Shown in pieces: positions 45,152 to 53,759 of a stretch of 64,000 bases of DNA. Positions within the stretch are counted from its first letter, which is position 1; every line of letters begins with the position of its first letter. The DNA is from Pantoea rwandensis. Lineage in GTDB: Bacteria; Pseudomonadota; Gammaproteobacteria; Enterobacterales; Enterobacteriaceae. A program made the translations under genes and the position numbers. The notes beneath the pieces are model-generated. The model did not search any database and was not told the DNA's origin. It saw nothing but the letters and a program-made list of their open reading frames with translations. The stretch is from the NCBI RefSeq assembly GCF_002095475.1, contig NZ_MLFR01000005.1, positions 62,001 through 126,000 of the forward strand. Reading direction: 5' to 3'.

Positions 45152-45454
45152 TTACCTTACGTAAACAAAACACTGTTAGTCATCTATTTCATTACGCAAC
45201 TAAGGGATTACTGATTGAAATACTGCTTCTGGCACAAAGCGTACTGACGGCAGGCCAGGGTCTGCTATGAGCAAGAAACATAAGTCGCTGCTGAGTGAGC
45301 TGGAATTGAGCTATGGTGGTTCGGCGGACGAGAAGAACAGTCCGCATTCAAAAATCTTTCTCATGTTTCCGCTTTCGTTGTCGATAACCTGATTGCTGGC
45401 TGAGTGATGATTTCACTCAGCATTTCTTTTTTTATTAAGGCGATAAGGATATTT
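45152..45454. other. Gap before bor: gene remnants and an orphan terminator
   Basis: This stretch holds a short frame from 45267 to 45392 (MSKKHKSLLSELELSYGGSA...) that I cannot identify. A good intrinsic terminator follows: GCTGAGTGA (45399-45407) pairs with TCACTCAGC (45413-45421) and is followed by TTTCTTTTTTT. A terminator without a convincing gene in front suggests the end of a deleted gene. Confidence 0.5.
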
Positions 45455-45745
45455 ATGAACAAGTTTTGTGTTGCGGCGTTATTGGCTCTGAGTTTAACCG
45501 GCTGTGCGCAGCAGACTTTCGTTATGAAACAGAATCAAGTTGGCGCGGCGACAAAAACTACCAGCCAGCCGTTCTTTGTATCAGGTATCGGTCAGCGCAA
45601 GAGCATTGATGCGGCGCAGGTGTGCGGCGGCCAGGAAAAAGTTAATCGGGTTGAAGTGCAGCAGACGTTTGTTAATGGCTTACTGAGCGTGGTGACGTTT
45701 GGTATCTACACGCCACGTGAAGCGCGCGTTTACTGCGCCATCTGA
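45455..45745 (+). CDS. bor: Bor/Iss family outer membrane lipoprotein
   Basis: This 96-residue protein has a lipoprotein signal ending LSLTGCAQQTF and then FFVSGIGQRKSIDAAQVCGGQEKV and QQTFVNGLLSVVTFGIYTPREARVYC, which is the lambda Bor / Iss sequence pattern over its full length. Bor is a phage lambda lysogenic-conversion gene whose product is surface exposed and linked to serum resistance. The start at 45455 is preceded by AAGGA. No other lambda-like gene surrounds it, so it looks like a single gene captured from a prophage. Confidence 0.92.
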   Translation: MNKFCVAALLALSLTGCAQQTFVMKQNQVGAATKTTSQPFFVSGIGQRKSIDAAQVCGGQEKVNRVEVQQTFVNGLLSVVTFGIYTPREARVYCAI

Positions 45746-46354
45746 TAAGACCTCAGGCCGGTTCACCGGCCTAATCCTGTGCCTATTATTAAATCACATT
45801 AGTATATTGTAACTATTAAATTCTGCTGTAGCACCGCTGCGCGACATTCGCCCTTACTGAAGCCATAAAAGCTTGTCGAATGTCTCAGGGCGTGAAGCGG
45901 ACGTCAAAATCATAGCGACAGGGAAGTTCTTGCCACCTTAAACATAACATCTCTTTCGCGCCCCGCCTGATACGCCCTCATTGCAATCCTGGCGCAATCG
46001 GGTTGTTTCCAGCACCTTTACCCGGCTTAATCCCTGAAAACAACCCTGAAGAGTACGGCGCGTATGAATGGTTATGCAGTGAAGACAGTTTTCCATCGAT
46101 TAGTGCTTGCAGATGTTGGAAATGTCCGCTCCTGGTACAGAATGTGTGAAAACCCTGACCTAAAACTGAATTGCACGCATCTACGCAAAATCTGGATTTG
46201 CTCGACTGAGTGGCTGAACCAAATTTTACGTATGAGCGCAGTTTTCACTCCTGTTTATGGCAGTTTTAGCTACCAAAACAGTTTTCACACAGCCTGGGCA
46301 CACAGCAGACGGTCACGCAATGCCATGTATCCCCCCTCAACATCGGCATCAATT
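45746..46354. other. Non-coding relic region
   Basis: About 600 bp without a convincing gene. It contains GC-rich stretches, TGTCCGCTCCTGG and two TTTTCAC-containing segments, and ends in the second 42-bp repeat. An open frame of 115 codons crosses it but has no ribosome-binding site or recognisable family. I read it as insertion-element and intergenic debris. Confidence 0.5.
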
Positions 46355-46396
46355 TTTTGTTGGCGGTGGTTAAGTAAAATGCAAACGGGTTGTCAA
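46355..46396 (+). repeat. 42-bp repeat, copy B
   Basis: The plus-strand copy matches copy A (44251-44292, minus strand) at 39 of 42 positions and shares the core AAGTAAAATGCAAACGGGT. It ends about 10 bp before the MFS stop codon at 46408. Confidence 0.8.
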
Positions 46397-46407
46397 GCCA
46401 CGTGCAA

Positions 46408-47583
46408 TTAAGCTTCACGCCTCGCTAATCTCTTTTCCATACGCTTTATCTGCGCTGGCAAGAGTAATGCGCTGCTAACCACCAGTCCCCAGAATATGAT
46501 CGGTAGTGGCGCTGCTATCTCAAAAGTCATGGCCGAAACAAAAAAGGCAAGGGTGGTACTCAATGACATCAGCGCCGTTTGTAGGGACAGGAAACCAGCC
46601 CGACTGGCCTCATTTGGAAATCTCGCGGTCACACAAGATACCACCACCAATCGTCCGTAAGCCCCGCCCAGAAACAGCCCCATGAAAAGTGCGCTGGCAT
46701 GCAAACCTGTCACGGGAAACAGCATGCTGACCAATAATATCAGCGTTGAGACAATGGCTAAGGTGTAGCTGGACCAGTGAGCCAATAGTTTTCCGGTGAG
46801 TTTTGTCGCCATTAACCCTGCGATGCCACCGATGAAGAACAGCACTGGCAGAGAGGCGCTCACAGCGTGCATGTGTTGGGTCAATAAAGGCACCAAAGCA
46901 GGAATGATGAGCATAGGGGGGAATTGCGCGATGGCGTTCCCGCTGGCGAAAAACATCCATTCTGGCGTCAGCGCTATCGATGATTTAGGGGAGATTTTAC
47001 GCGGAACATCAGGAATAAACCCGGCAATAAGAAGCAAACCTATCAGACACAGCAAGCCAATGAGTCTCGGTGCGCTATACCAGCCGAAATGTGTGCTCAA
47101 AAACAGCATGGTCGGCATCCCTGCAATGCTGACCACAGAGAAAGCGGCAATTACGGTGGCAATCATCCGTGCTCGTAAGGCCGCTGGCGCGAGGCTGATT
47201 AATAAACTCATGCCTACGCCCATGGTTGTTCCCCCCACTAAACCCGCCATAAATCGTAGAACCAGCAGCAGGGTATAATCGCTCGTGAAGGTGATTAGCA
47301 CCGTCAGAACGCCTAAAAGCGCCATATTCCACAGCAAAAATCGTTTGGCGTTAACGCGGTCAATCCATTTCCAAATACATAACCCTGATAGCACTGAACC
47401 CAGGGTGTAAGTCCCCGTGACATAACCTGCATAAGTGACAGGCACTGAAAATTGAGACGCCATGTAGACAAACAGCGGATTAAACATCATGTATTCGAGG
47501 GCATTCGTGAATTGAACAAAGGCGATGATCACAGCGATGCGGATCACAGAGAATGAACCCGCTTGAGGGTTAAGGACAGGCAT
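46408..47583 (-). CDS. MFS transporter (drug/sugar efflux type)
   Basis: The 391-residue protein has 12 hydrophobic segments and resembles the AraJ/YdeA-like efflux branch (FVYMASQFSVPVTYAGYVTGTYTLGSV, FMAGLVGGTTMGVGMSLL). The start is at 47583 (MPVLNPQAG), with GGAG eight bases before it. It is divergent from the LysR gene at 47686, which probably controls it. The substrate is unknown. Confidence 0.85.
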   Translation of the reverse strand: MPVLNPQAGSFSVIRIAVIIAFVQFTNALEYMMFNPLFVYMASQFSVPVTYAGYVTGTYTLGSVLSGLCIWKWIDRVNAKRFLLWNMALLGVLTVLITFTSDYTLLLVLRFMAGLVGGTTMGVGMSLLISLAPAALRARMIATVIAAFSVVSIAGMPTMLFLSTHFGWYSAPRLIGLLCLIGLLLIAGFIPDVPRKISPKSSIALTPEWMFFASGNAIAQFPPMLIIPALVPLLTQHMHAVSASLPVLFFIGGIAGLMATKLTGKLLAHWSSYTLAIVSTLILLVSMLFPVTGLHASALFMGLFLGGAYGRLVVVSCVTARFPNEASRAGFLSLQTALMSLSTTLAFFVSAMTFEIAAPLPIIFWGLVVSSALLLPAQIKRMEKRLARREA

Positions 47584-47685
47584 AGTTTGCTCCATTACGT
47601 TACAGGAGGCTTAGTCTATTGCCCGTGCATCATTATGATTAGAGAGATAAAGTGAGATGATTAATTATCATAAATGGGATAATGG

Positions 47686-48600
47686 ATGCGCAGTAAAATC
47701 GATTTAAATGTCTTACGTGTATTCGTCACCGTGGCAGAGAAAGGCAGTTTTATCGGTGGGGCGCGGGCACTTAATATGCCGGCATCGAATGTGAGTCGAC
47801 AAATTTCCCAACTGGAAGAACGGTTGGGGATGCGACTATTACAGCGAAGTACGCGTCACATGAAGCTTACCGACGCAGGGCAGATGTTTTTTGACAGCAT
47901 GCGCCCCTTGTTGGACTCGGTGAATGAGACGGAAGCCAGGTTAAGCCACGAGAAAACTGAACCGGAAGGATTGCTACGCGTGTGTTTACCGAGTGGCGTA
48001 GGCCCGGTGGTGTTTGGCAATCTTCTGGCTGACTTTGCACTGCGGTATCCCAAGATAGAACTCCACTGTATGACCAACCTTCAGGGGGCTGATGCCCTGT
48101 GGGAAGACTGCGATGTTGTGATTGATATTAGTCGCGGCGCTCGTGCCAGCAGTGATGTGATTGCTCAACAGCTGGTCTTATTGCCCTGCCAGATTGTTGC
48201 GGCGCCCACTCTGCTCCAAAGGTTCCCAAGACCTACGCACACAGAGCAATTGCTGGCTCTGCCCTGTATCACTACCGTTAGCGCTCTTCAGGGACAGGCA
48301 TGGCAATTTCTCACAGCAGGAAAAGGGTTTCGACATATCAATGTGACCAGCCCGTTCCGTGTCGACAGCGGTGAGATGGCACTGCAAGCGGCACTGAAAG
48401 GTGTAGGATTTGCCATCCTTTCAGCGCAGGCTTGTGAACCTTATATTCGTGACGGGCGGCTGGAAGTGATTGAACTTGAGCTGACTCCTGCCCCCCTTGA
48501 GATCGCGCTACTCTATCAGGAGAGGAGTTTTCTTCCCGCGCGAAGCCGCGCGTTTATTGATTTCCTGCAAGAGGCAGTGCGAAATCAACGGGAAAAGTAA
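47686..48600 (+). CDS. LysR family regulator
   Basis: The 304-residue protein has the LysR helix-turn-helix (VTVAEKGSFIGGARALNMPASNVSRQISQLEERLG) and a C-terminal effector domain of the type seen in AaeR/CrgA-like regulators. It is divergent from the MFS gene with a 102-bp gap of AT-rich DNA. Its 3' end overlaps the convergent epimerase gene by 16 bp. Confidence 0.9.
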   Translation: MRSKIDLNVLRVFVTVAEKGSFIGGARALNMPASNVSRQISQLEERLGMRLLQRSTRHMKLTDAGQMFFDSMRPLLDSVNETEARLSHEKTEPEGLLRVCLPSGVGPVVFGNLLADFALRYPKIELHCMTNLQGADALWEDCDVVIDISRGARASSDVIAQQLVLLPCQIVAAPTLLQRFPRPTHTEQLLALPCITTVSALQGQAWQFLTAGKGFRHINVTSPFRVDSGEMALQAALKGVGFAILSAQACEPYIRDGRLEVIELELTPAPLEIALLYQERSFLPARSRAFIDFLQEAVRNQREK

Positions 48601-49476
48601 CCCGCCTCGCGCATATCCTGCAGTAATCCCGGCCCGGTGGGCTGCCAGTTAAATGTCTGGCGCGTCCATTCACTGGAAGCAGGGCTATCCATGGAGGCAA
48701 AAAACGCCATCCAGCCAAGCCACTCTTTGGCTTCTTCCAGCGTCAGGCTTTTCACCGGCAGGGATAAACCGGTGCCGATGGTTTCGGCGATCTGACGAAA
48801 CGCAATGCCTTCCTCCTGAATCGCATGCAGAATCGTGCCGGCTTCGGCGTGCTCAGCGGCGAGGCAGAACAACTCGGCGGCATCATCACGATGCACTGCT
48901 GGCCAGCGGTTGCTGCCGTCACCGATATACACTGCTGCGCCTTTCTCTTTCGCCATATTAATGATCATCGGCACAAAACCATGATCGCCCGCGCCGTGAA
49001 CGGTCGGTGGTAAGCGCACCAGCGACACGCGTAGGCCTTTGTCAGCCAGAGCGAGTGCGGCGATATTAGAGTCGGAACGCGGGTGGCCGCCAGAAACCGG
49101 TTGAGTCTGCTCAACGGCAAGACGTCCAGGTGACACCAGTGCCGTGCCGGAGGTGACCACCAACGGGCGGTTTGATCCGGCAAGAACTTCGCCCATCGCC
49201 AGAATCGCCTGCTGATCGATAGCTGCCGCATGATCCATCCGGCTGAAATCGTGGATGTAGCCGGCGTGGATAACGCCATCACTCTGCTCAACGGCGCTGC
49301 GCAGGCTGGCGATGTCCTCTAAATCTCCGCGCATCACCTGAACACCTTGCTGTTGCAGTTTCTCTGCCGACGCGTCACTGCGCGCCAGTCCAAGAACATC
49401 CACACCGCGTGCCTGCAGTTTTTTCACAATGGCGGAACCGATAAACCCGCTTGCTCCGGTCACAAAAAAGTCGCAT
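48585..49476 (-). pseudogene. NAD-dependent epimerase/dehydratase with an A6 frameshift at its start
   Basis: The body is an extended SDR (about 295 residues): VTGASGFIGSAIVKKLQARG, then LPPTVHGAGDHGFVPMIIN and WPAVHRDDAAELFCLA. The ribosome-binding site AAGGAG and ATG (49476) are followed by CGACTTTTTTGTGACC on the minus strand. In that frame the protein fails at once; with one T fewer it reads MRLFVTGASGFIG. The extra base is in a run of six (49464-49469). The alternative is a weak GTG start at 49463. It may be a real inactivation, transcript slippage or a sequencing error. Confidence 0.8.
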
Positions 49477-49578
49477 ATTCGTACTCCTTCTCAGGCTGTT
49501 GAAGCACTATGATAAAACTCTGCGGCGCGGCGAAAAGTCGTGAGCTTATACAGGTATATGCACTAACAGGATAACGCC

Positions 49579-50404
49579 ATGACCCTACAAGACGACAATC
49601 TGCTCGGGAACTACCTGCGAGAACGCCGCCAACGGCTGGATGCGGGTAAGCTCGGCTATCCGTTGCTGCGCCGTCGTACACCCGGTTTGCGCCGTGAAGA
49701 GGTGGCGGTGCGCGCCTGTGTCAGCACGACGTGGTACACCTGGCTGGAGCAGGGAAGAGGCGGTGCGCCTTCTGAAGAGGTGTTGGAGCGATTATCCAAA
49801 GCGTTAGAATTGAGTGCCGCCGAGCGCGACCATCTGTTTTTGCTGGCGCAGAATCGTTTGCCGGGCGTCACCTGGCAGTCGGGTGTGGATGTTTCACCCT
49901 CGCTGCAACGCGTACTCGACAGCATGTCGCAAACCCCGGCGCTGGTGAAAACTGCTGAATGGCAGGTCGTTGCCTGGAATCATGCGGCGACTAAAGTGTT
50001 TGTCGATTATGCACAACTGCCACCGGAGCAACGCAACATCCTGCTGATGATGTTCAGCAATGAAGAGATGAAAAAAACGCCTGCCAGATTGGCATCAAGT
50101 CACGCGCGGCCTGGTGGCGAATTTTCGCGCCGACGTGGCGCGCACCGGTGCCAGTGAACATGTACGCGCGCTGGTAGAAGAACTCAGCGAGATGAGTGAA
50201 ACCTTCCGCCAGCTGTGGCAATCGCAAGAGGTAAGCCAGCACGGTGAAGGCATCAAACAGCTGTGGCTACCGGATGAAGGTGTGTTGGAGCTGGAATACA
50301 GCACCTTCGCGGTAGAGGGAAAACCGGGGTTAAGTCTGGTGGTATTCAATCCGCGCTTACCGAGGGATCGAGAGACGGTGGCCCGTCTGATGGCACGTCC
50401 GTAG
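49579..50404 (+). pseudogene. XRE family regulator with MmyB-like ligand domain, frameshifted at A7
   Basis: The first part (from 49579) has the helix-turn-helix of MmyB/PA-type regulators: RTPGLRREEVAVRACVSTTWYTWLEQGR, then LVKTAEWQVVAWNHAATKVF. At 50071-50077 there is a run of seven A. Removing one A continues the frame as MKKRLPDWHQVTRGLVANFRADVAR... to 50404, giving one normal protein of about 274 residues. As written, the protein stops at 50157. It is divergent from the epimerase, its probable target, and both members of the pair carry homopolymer shifts. Confidence 0.82.
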
Positions 50405-50777
50405 CCTGACGCAAGTTGCCTTCCATCGCATCCAGCGCCGCCTGGTTTTCCAGCCCCCACTGATACATCTGTTCAATCGGCGCTGCGAAGGTCAATCCCA
50501 GCGGCGTTAAGCGATAATCCACTTTCGGTGGAACCACATCGTACACATGACGGGCGATCAGACCACGTTGCTCCAGCTCTTTCAGTGTCTGAAACAACAT
50601 CTTTTTTGAAATCCCCTGCAAGCTGCGCTGCAACTCACCGGTGCGCGCACGTTTTTCCGGCCAGTGATAAAGCGCGTGCAGCACCATGCTGCTCCACTTC
50701 AGCGAGAACAGATCCATCAAGCGCCGCGGAGGGGAATCCGCGTAAAAAAACAGCTTACCATCAACCCAGGCTGGCAT
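50346..50777 (-). CDS. HxlR family regulator
   Basis: The 143-residue protein is a winged-helix HxlR regulator (LFSLKWSSMVLHALYHWPEKRARTGELQRSLQGISKKMLFQTLKELEQRGLI). I choose the ATG at 50777 (MPAWVDGKL), correctly spaced from AGGAG, over a GTG at 50786 that overlaps the ribosome-binding site. It overlaps the end of the XRE gene by 59 bp, tail to tail. It is divergent from the alcohol dehydrogenase gene and probably controls it. Confidence 0.88.
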   Translation of the reverse strand: MPAWVDGKLFFYADSPPRRLMDLFSLKWSSMVLHALYHWPEKRARTGELQRSLQGISKKMLFQTLKELEQRGLIARHVYDVVPPKVDYRLTPLGLTFAAPIEQMYQWGLENQAALDAMEGNLRQATDVPSDGPPSLDPSVSAD

Positions 50778-50887
50778 CAGTTTCACTCCTCTATGGTCAC
50801 CAAAAGGTGACTACTATCATTTCTGCACCACGTTGACTATAGTCTGCCGCCTTCAATACTTAAACGCCAGCTCATTGCGGAGGCACT

Positions 50888-51937
50888 ATGAAAATCAATG
50901 CATTAGTCGCACAGGATGCGGAAAAACCACTGGTATCCAGCCAGATCGCGCTACGTTCACTGCAACCGCAGGACGTTAAAATCGATATCCTCTACTGCGG
51001 TGTATGCCACTCCGATCTTCATATGGCGCGGAACGAGTGGGCGGTAAGCCGCTATCCACTGGTGCCAGGCCATGAAATCGTGGGACGCGTGGTAGAAACC
51101 GGCACAGCGGTCACAAACTTCAAGGTCGGTGATGTTGTGGGTGTTGGCGTAATGGTCGACTCCTGTCGCGAATGTCACTTCTGCCAACAGCAAGAAGAAC
51201 AGTATTGCGAAGCCGGTTTTACGCCGACTTACAACGGTATCGATAAGCACACTGGCGACAGCACGTGGGGCGGCTACGCGCAGAATGTGGTGGTCGATCA
51301 GCATTTTGTGGTGTCAGTACCGCAAAACTTGCCACTGGCAGGTGTTGCACCTTTGCTCTGCGCAGGTGTCACCGTATGGTCGCCGTTACGTCATTTTAAA
51401 GTACAAGCGGGCGATAAAGTCGGCGTGGTCGGCTTAGGCGGCTTGGGTCATATGGCGGTCAAACTGGCGAGCGCGATGGGTGCGGAAGTCACGTTGTTCA
51501 CCACCTCTCCGGAGAAGGGCGTTGATGCACGCCGTCTCGGCGCAAGCCGTGTTGTCGTGTCGCGTGATGATGCGCAGATGGCAGCGGCGCAAACCTCTCT
51601 CGATTTCATTATCGACTGCGTTTCCGCGCCACACGACCTCGATCCGTACCTCGCGACCTTAAAAACCAATGGCCGCCTGGTGCTGGTGGGGATTCCTGAG
51701 CAGCCTCATCAGTCTCCCGACGTGACGCCGATGGTGTTCCGTCGTTTAAGCATCAGCGGTTCATCGATTGGCAGTATTCAAGAGACGCAGGAGATGTTGG
51801 ATTTCTGTGGCGAACACAACATCACAGCGGACATTGAATTAATTGCTGGAGAGACGGTGGAAAATGCCTTTGCGCGTATGCTGAAGGGCGATGTGAAGTA
51901 TCGCTTCGTCATTGATATGGCGGCTACCCGCTGGTAA
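50888..51937 (+). CDS. yahK: Zinc-dependent alcohol dehydrogenase/aldehyde reductase, YahK-like
   Basis: The 349-residue cinnamyl-alcohol-type dehydrogenase has catalytic zinc ligands in YCGVCHSDLH and PGHEIVGRV, a structural zinc loop SCRECHFCQQQEEQYC, and the NADP motif GVVGLGGLGHMAVKLA. It follows the E. coli YahK sequence along its length. YahK reduces a wide range of aldehydes with NADPH. It is divergent from an HxlR regulator, a common arrangement for electrophile-responsive reductases. Confidence 0.9.
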   Translation: MKINALVAQDAEKPLVSSQIALRSLQPQDVKIDILYCGVCHSDLHMARNEWAVSRYPLVPGHEIVGRVVETGTAVTNFKVGDVVGVGVMVDSCRECHFCQQQEEQYCEAGFTPTYNGIDKHTGDSTWGGYAQNVVVDQHFVVSVPQNLPLAGVAPLLCAGVTVWSPLRHFKVQAGDKVGVVGLGGLGHMAVKLASAMGAEVTLFTTSPEKGVDARRLGASRVVVSRDDAQMAAAQTSLDFIIDCVSAPHDLDPYLATLKTNGRLVLVGIPEQPHQSPDVTPMVFRRLSISGSSIGSIQETQEMLDFCGEHNITADIELIAGETVENAFARMLKGDVKYRFVIDMAATRW

Positions 51938-51943
51938 AAATCT

Positions 51944-51968
51944 TGGCGATTTCAGGCTGAAATCGCCA
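51944..51968. other. Symmetric parS-like element, distant from the partition locus
   Basis: A 25-bp palindrome reads TGGCGA, then ATTTCAGGCTGAAAT, then TCGCCA. These are facing box B motifs around facing box A motifs of the P1 parS type. Twenty consecutive bases (51949-51968) are identical to parS site 1 (12964-12983). It also lies 7 bp after a stop codon and could be read as a terminator stem, but it has no T-run. Confidence 0.6.
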
Positions 51969-51977
51969 GATTAAAAC

Positions 51978-52895
51978 TTAATCAAGCTGCGTTTTTGAAC
52001 TGAGGGAAAAGTGCTGCACCAGTTGCGCCGCGTTGAGATTGTCATGGTGAGACAAACCCGCGGCGACAATTTCCAGTACATTCTGACCGCAGGCGACGTA
52101 AAGCGGATCGGTAGAAATGATCTTGCCCGGTGCATATTGATGCGGCTGGGCAACCACGCGACTTTTCCACACGATAAAGCGCTGCTCGCCAATGAGACTG
52201 TAAGCACCAGGCCATGGATAGGCTACACCGCGAATCAAACAATGAATCTCATCCGCAGACTGCTGCCAGTGAATCTGCCCATCCTCAGGTTTACGCTGTC
52301 CAGGTTCGCTCGCCAGACGCTCATCTTGGGCGCGCTCGATCAAACTTCCTGCCTGCAAGCCACGTAACCACTGCGGCATATGTTCGCGTGTAGTGCGCAC
52401 CAGTTTGCGGTGCAGTGACAGCGCGTCATCTTCATCAGTAATGGCGACACGGTGTTGTGCCAGAATCGGACCACCATCAGGGGTGGGGTTAATACGATGC
52501 AGCGTCACGCCGGTTTCGCGTTCATTGCGAATAATGACCCAATTAAGATGGGCACGACCGCGATAGGCAGGCAGCAGTGAAGCGTGGACATTGAACGCCC
52601 CCTTTTTCGCCGTGGCGATCAACGCGGGGCAGAGTGCTTGCCGATATGACAAGGTGAAAATCGCATCCGGTTGCAGGGCAGCGACCTTAGCAACCCATTC
52701 TGGGGTATTGATATCATCCGCATAAAACACCGGGATCTGTTGCTGCTGCGCCAGCGTTTCGACCGAGTCAAAGAAGCTATTCTCCTGACTGGCCCCCGCA
52801 TGGGTGAAGACGCAAGCCACTTCGCATCCCACTTCCTGCAAACTCTCCAGCGCTGCGCACCCCATTTCGTGATACGCATATAACACCACTTTCAT
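51978..52895 (-). CDS. Formyltransferase, stand-alone ArnA N-terminal-like protein
   Basis: The 305-residue protein is a formyltetrahydrofolate-dependent formyltransferase, with the catalytic Asn-His pair in GAFNVHASLLPAYRGR and the aspartate in NPTPDGGPILAQ, followed by a C-terminal OB-like domain. Its wording (YAYHEMGCAAL, TGVTLHRI, RRPEDG-like RKPEDGQIHW) follows the formyltransferase half of ArnA, which formylates UDP-Ara4N in polymyxin resistance. The decarboxylase half of ArnA is absent and no arn operon is near, so it probably formylates another amino sugar or amine. Confidence 0.85.
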   Translation of the reverse strand: MKVVLYAYHEMGCAALESLQEVGCEVACVFTHAGASQENSFFDSVETLAQQQQIPVFYADDINTPEWVAKVAALQPDAIFTLSYRQALCPALIATAKKGAFNVHASLLPAYRGRAHLNWVIIRNERETGVTLHRINPTPDGGPILAQHRVAITDEDDALSLHRKLVRTTREHMPQWLRGLQAGSLIERAQDERLASEPGQRKPEDGQIHWQQSADEIHCLIRGVAYPWPGAYSLIGEQRFIVWKSRVVAQPHQYAPGKIISTDPLYVACGQNVLEIVAAGLSHHDNLNAAQLVQHFSLSSKTQLD

Positions 52896-53038
52896 AGTCC
52901 CGCCTGTGAATACTGATTAACGTTCGCTGCCAAGCATAGCAGGGGAAGATTATGCTTGGCTTAAACCACCGCATTTGAAATGTGTTCTGTTTTCTGCGCA
53001 CTATATGGCCCCGTTTTATTGTTCTGGCAGGAGGCCAA

Positions 53039-53674
53039 ATGCATTCCCTCGAACTTCATTTTATCAACGCCCGTCAGTCACTTTCCGCAAAACAGCATGA
53101 GATAAGCACGGCGTTGCAACATACGTGGCAGTTGGCCAATACGCATCTCGACTTTAATGCGTTAGATGTCGTGGTTAAAGCGGGACAGTTTGTGCTGGAG
53201 GGTAAGGGATGTCTGGGGTACACCCCGGAGCCAGGCCTGGTCTATCTCACTGTGGATCCGCAAAGTCAGGATCTTACGCAAGAGAGCCTTAGCCGCATGT
53301 TTGCTCATGAACTGCATCATGCCGCGCGTTGGGACGGCCCCGGGTACGGACGTACATTAGGCGAAGCGCTGGTGTCTGAGGGTTTGGCGGGTCACTTCTC
53401 ATTGGATGTGTGTGGCGGCGAACCCGAGCCATGGGAAACGTTGGAGAGCGCGATGCTCAGCCCGTTTATCAACCGGGCTTTAGAACAGTGGTCACAACAC
53501 TGGTACGACCATAATGCCTGGTTCTTTGGCTCGGGTGACATGCCGCGCTGGTGCGGATATTCACTCGGCTTTGCGTTGATAGCAGCCTATTTGCGTGACC
53601 ATCCGAATCAAAACGCGGCTCGATTATCTGGCGAAGATGCATCTCAATTTCAGGCGTATCTTGTGCGCAGTTAG
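53039..53674 (+). CDS. Putative Zn-dependent protease (DUF2268-like), HExxH
   Basis: The 211-residue protein contains HELHHAARW at about residue 95, a gluzincin-type HExxH zinc motif, followed by a glutamate-containing GEALVSEGLAGHF. That spacing suggests DUF2268-type predicted Zn-dependent proteases. Its start at 53039 (MHSLELHF) follows GGAGG. There is no signal peptide. It is a single gene, and its stop codon lies inside the first copy of a 33-bp tandem repeat. Confidence 0.75.
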   Translation: MHSLELHFINARQSLSAKQHEISTALQHTWQLANTHLDFNALDVVVKAGQFVLEGKGCLGYTPEPGLVYLTVDPQSQDLTQESLSRMFAHELHHAARWDGPGYGRTLGEALVSEGLAGHFSLDVCGGEPEPWETLESAMLSPFINRALEQWSQHWYDHNAWFFGSGDMPRWCGYSLGFALIAAYLRDHPNQNAARLSGEDASQFQAYLVRS

Positions 53675-53729
53675 CATTCAACTGCAACCATGCATATGCG
53701 CAGTTAGCATTCAACTGCAACCATGCATA
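53664..53729 (+). repeat. Perfect 33-bp tandem duplication across a stop codon
   Basis: The 33 bases 53664-53696 (beginning TGCGCAGTTAGC) recur exactly at 53697-53729 and start a third, broken copy. The first copy contains the stop codon of the HExxH gene (53672-53674). A recent slippage duplication is the simplest explanation. Confidence 0.9.
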
Positions 53730-53759
53730 TTGCATACTGCCGATATTATTGTTCCGACT

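Noticed and set aside
46064-46411. A 115-codon frame between bor and the MFS gene
   Set aside because: It has no ribosome-binding site and no recognisable domain, and its end is just a translation of the 42-bp repeat (the same residues appear in a frame through copy A).
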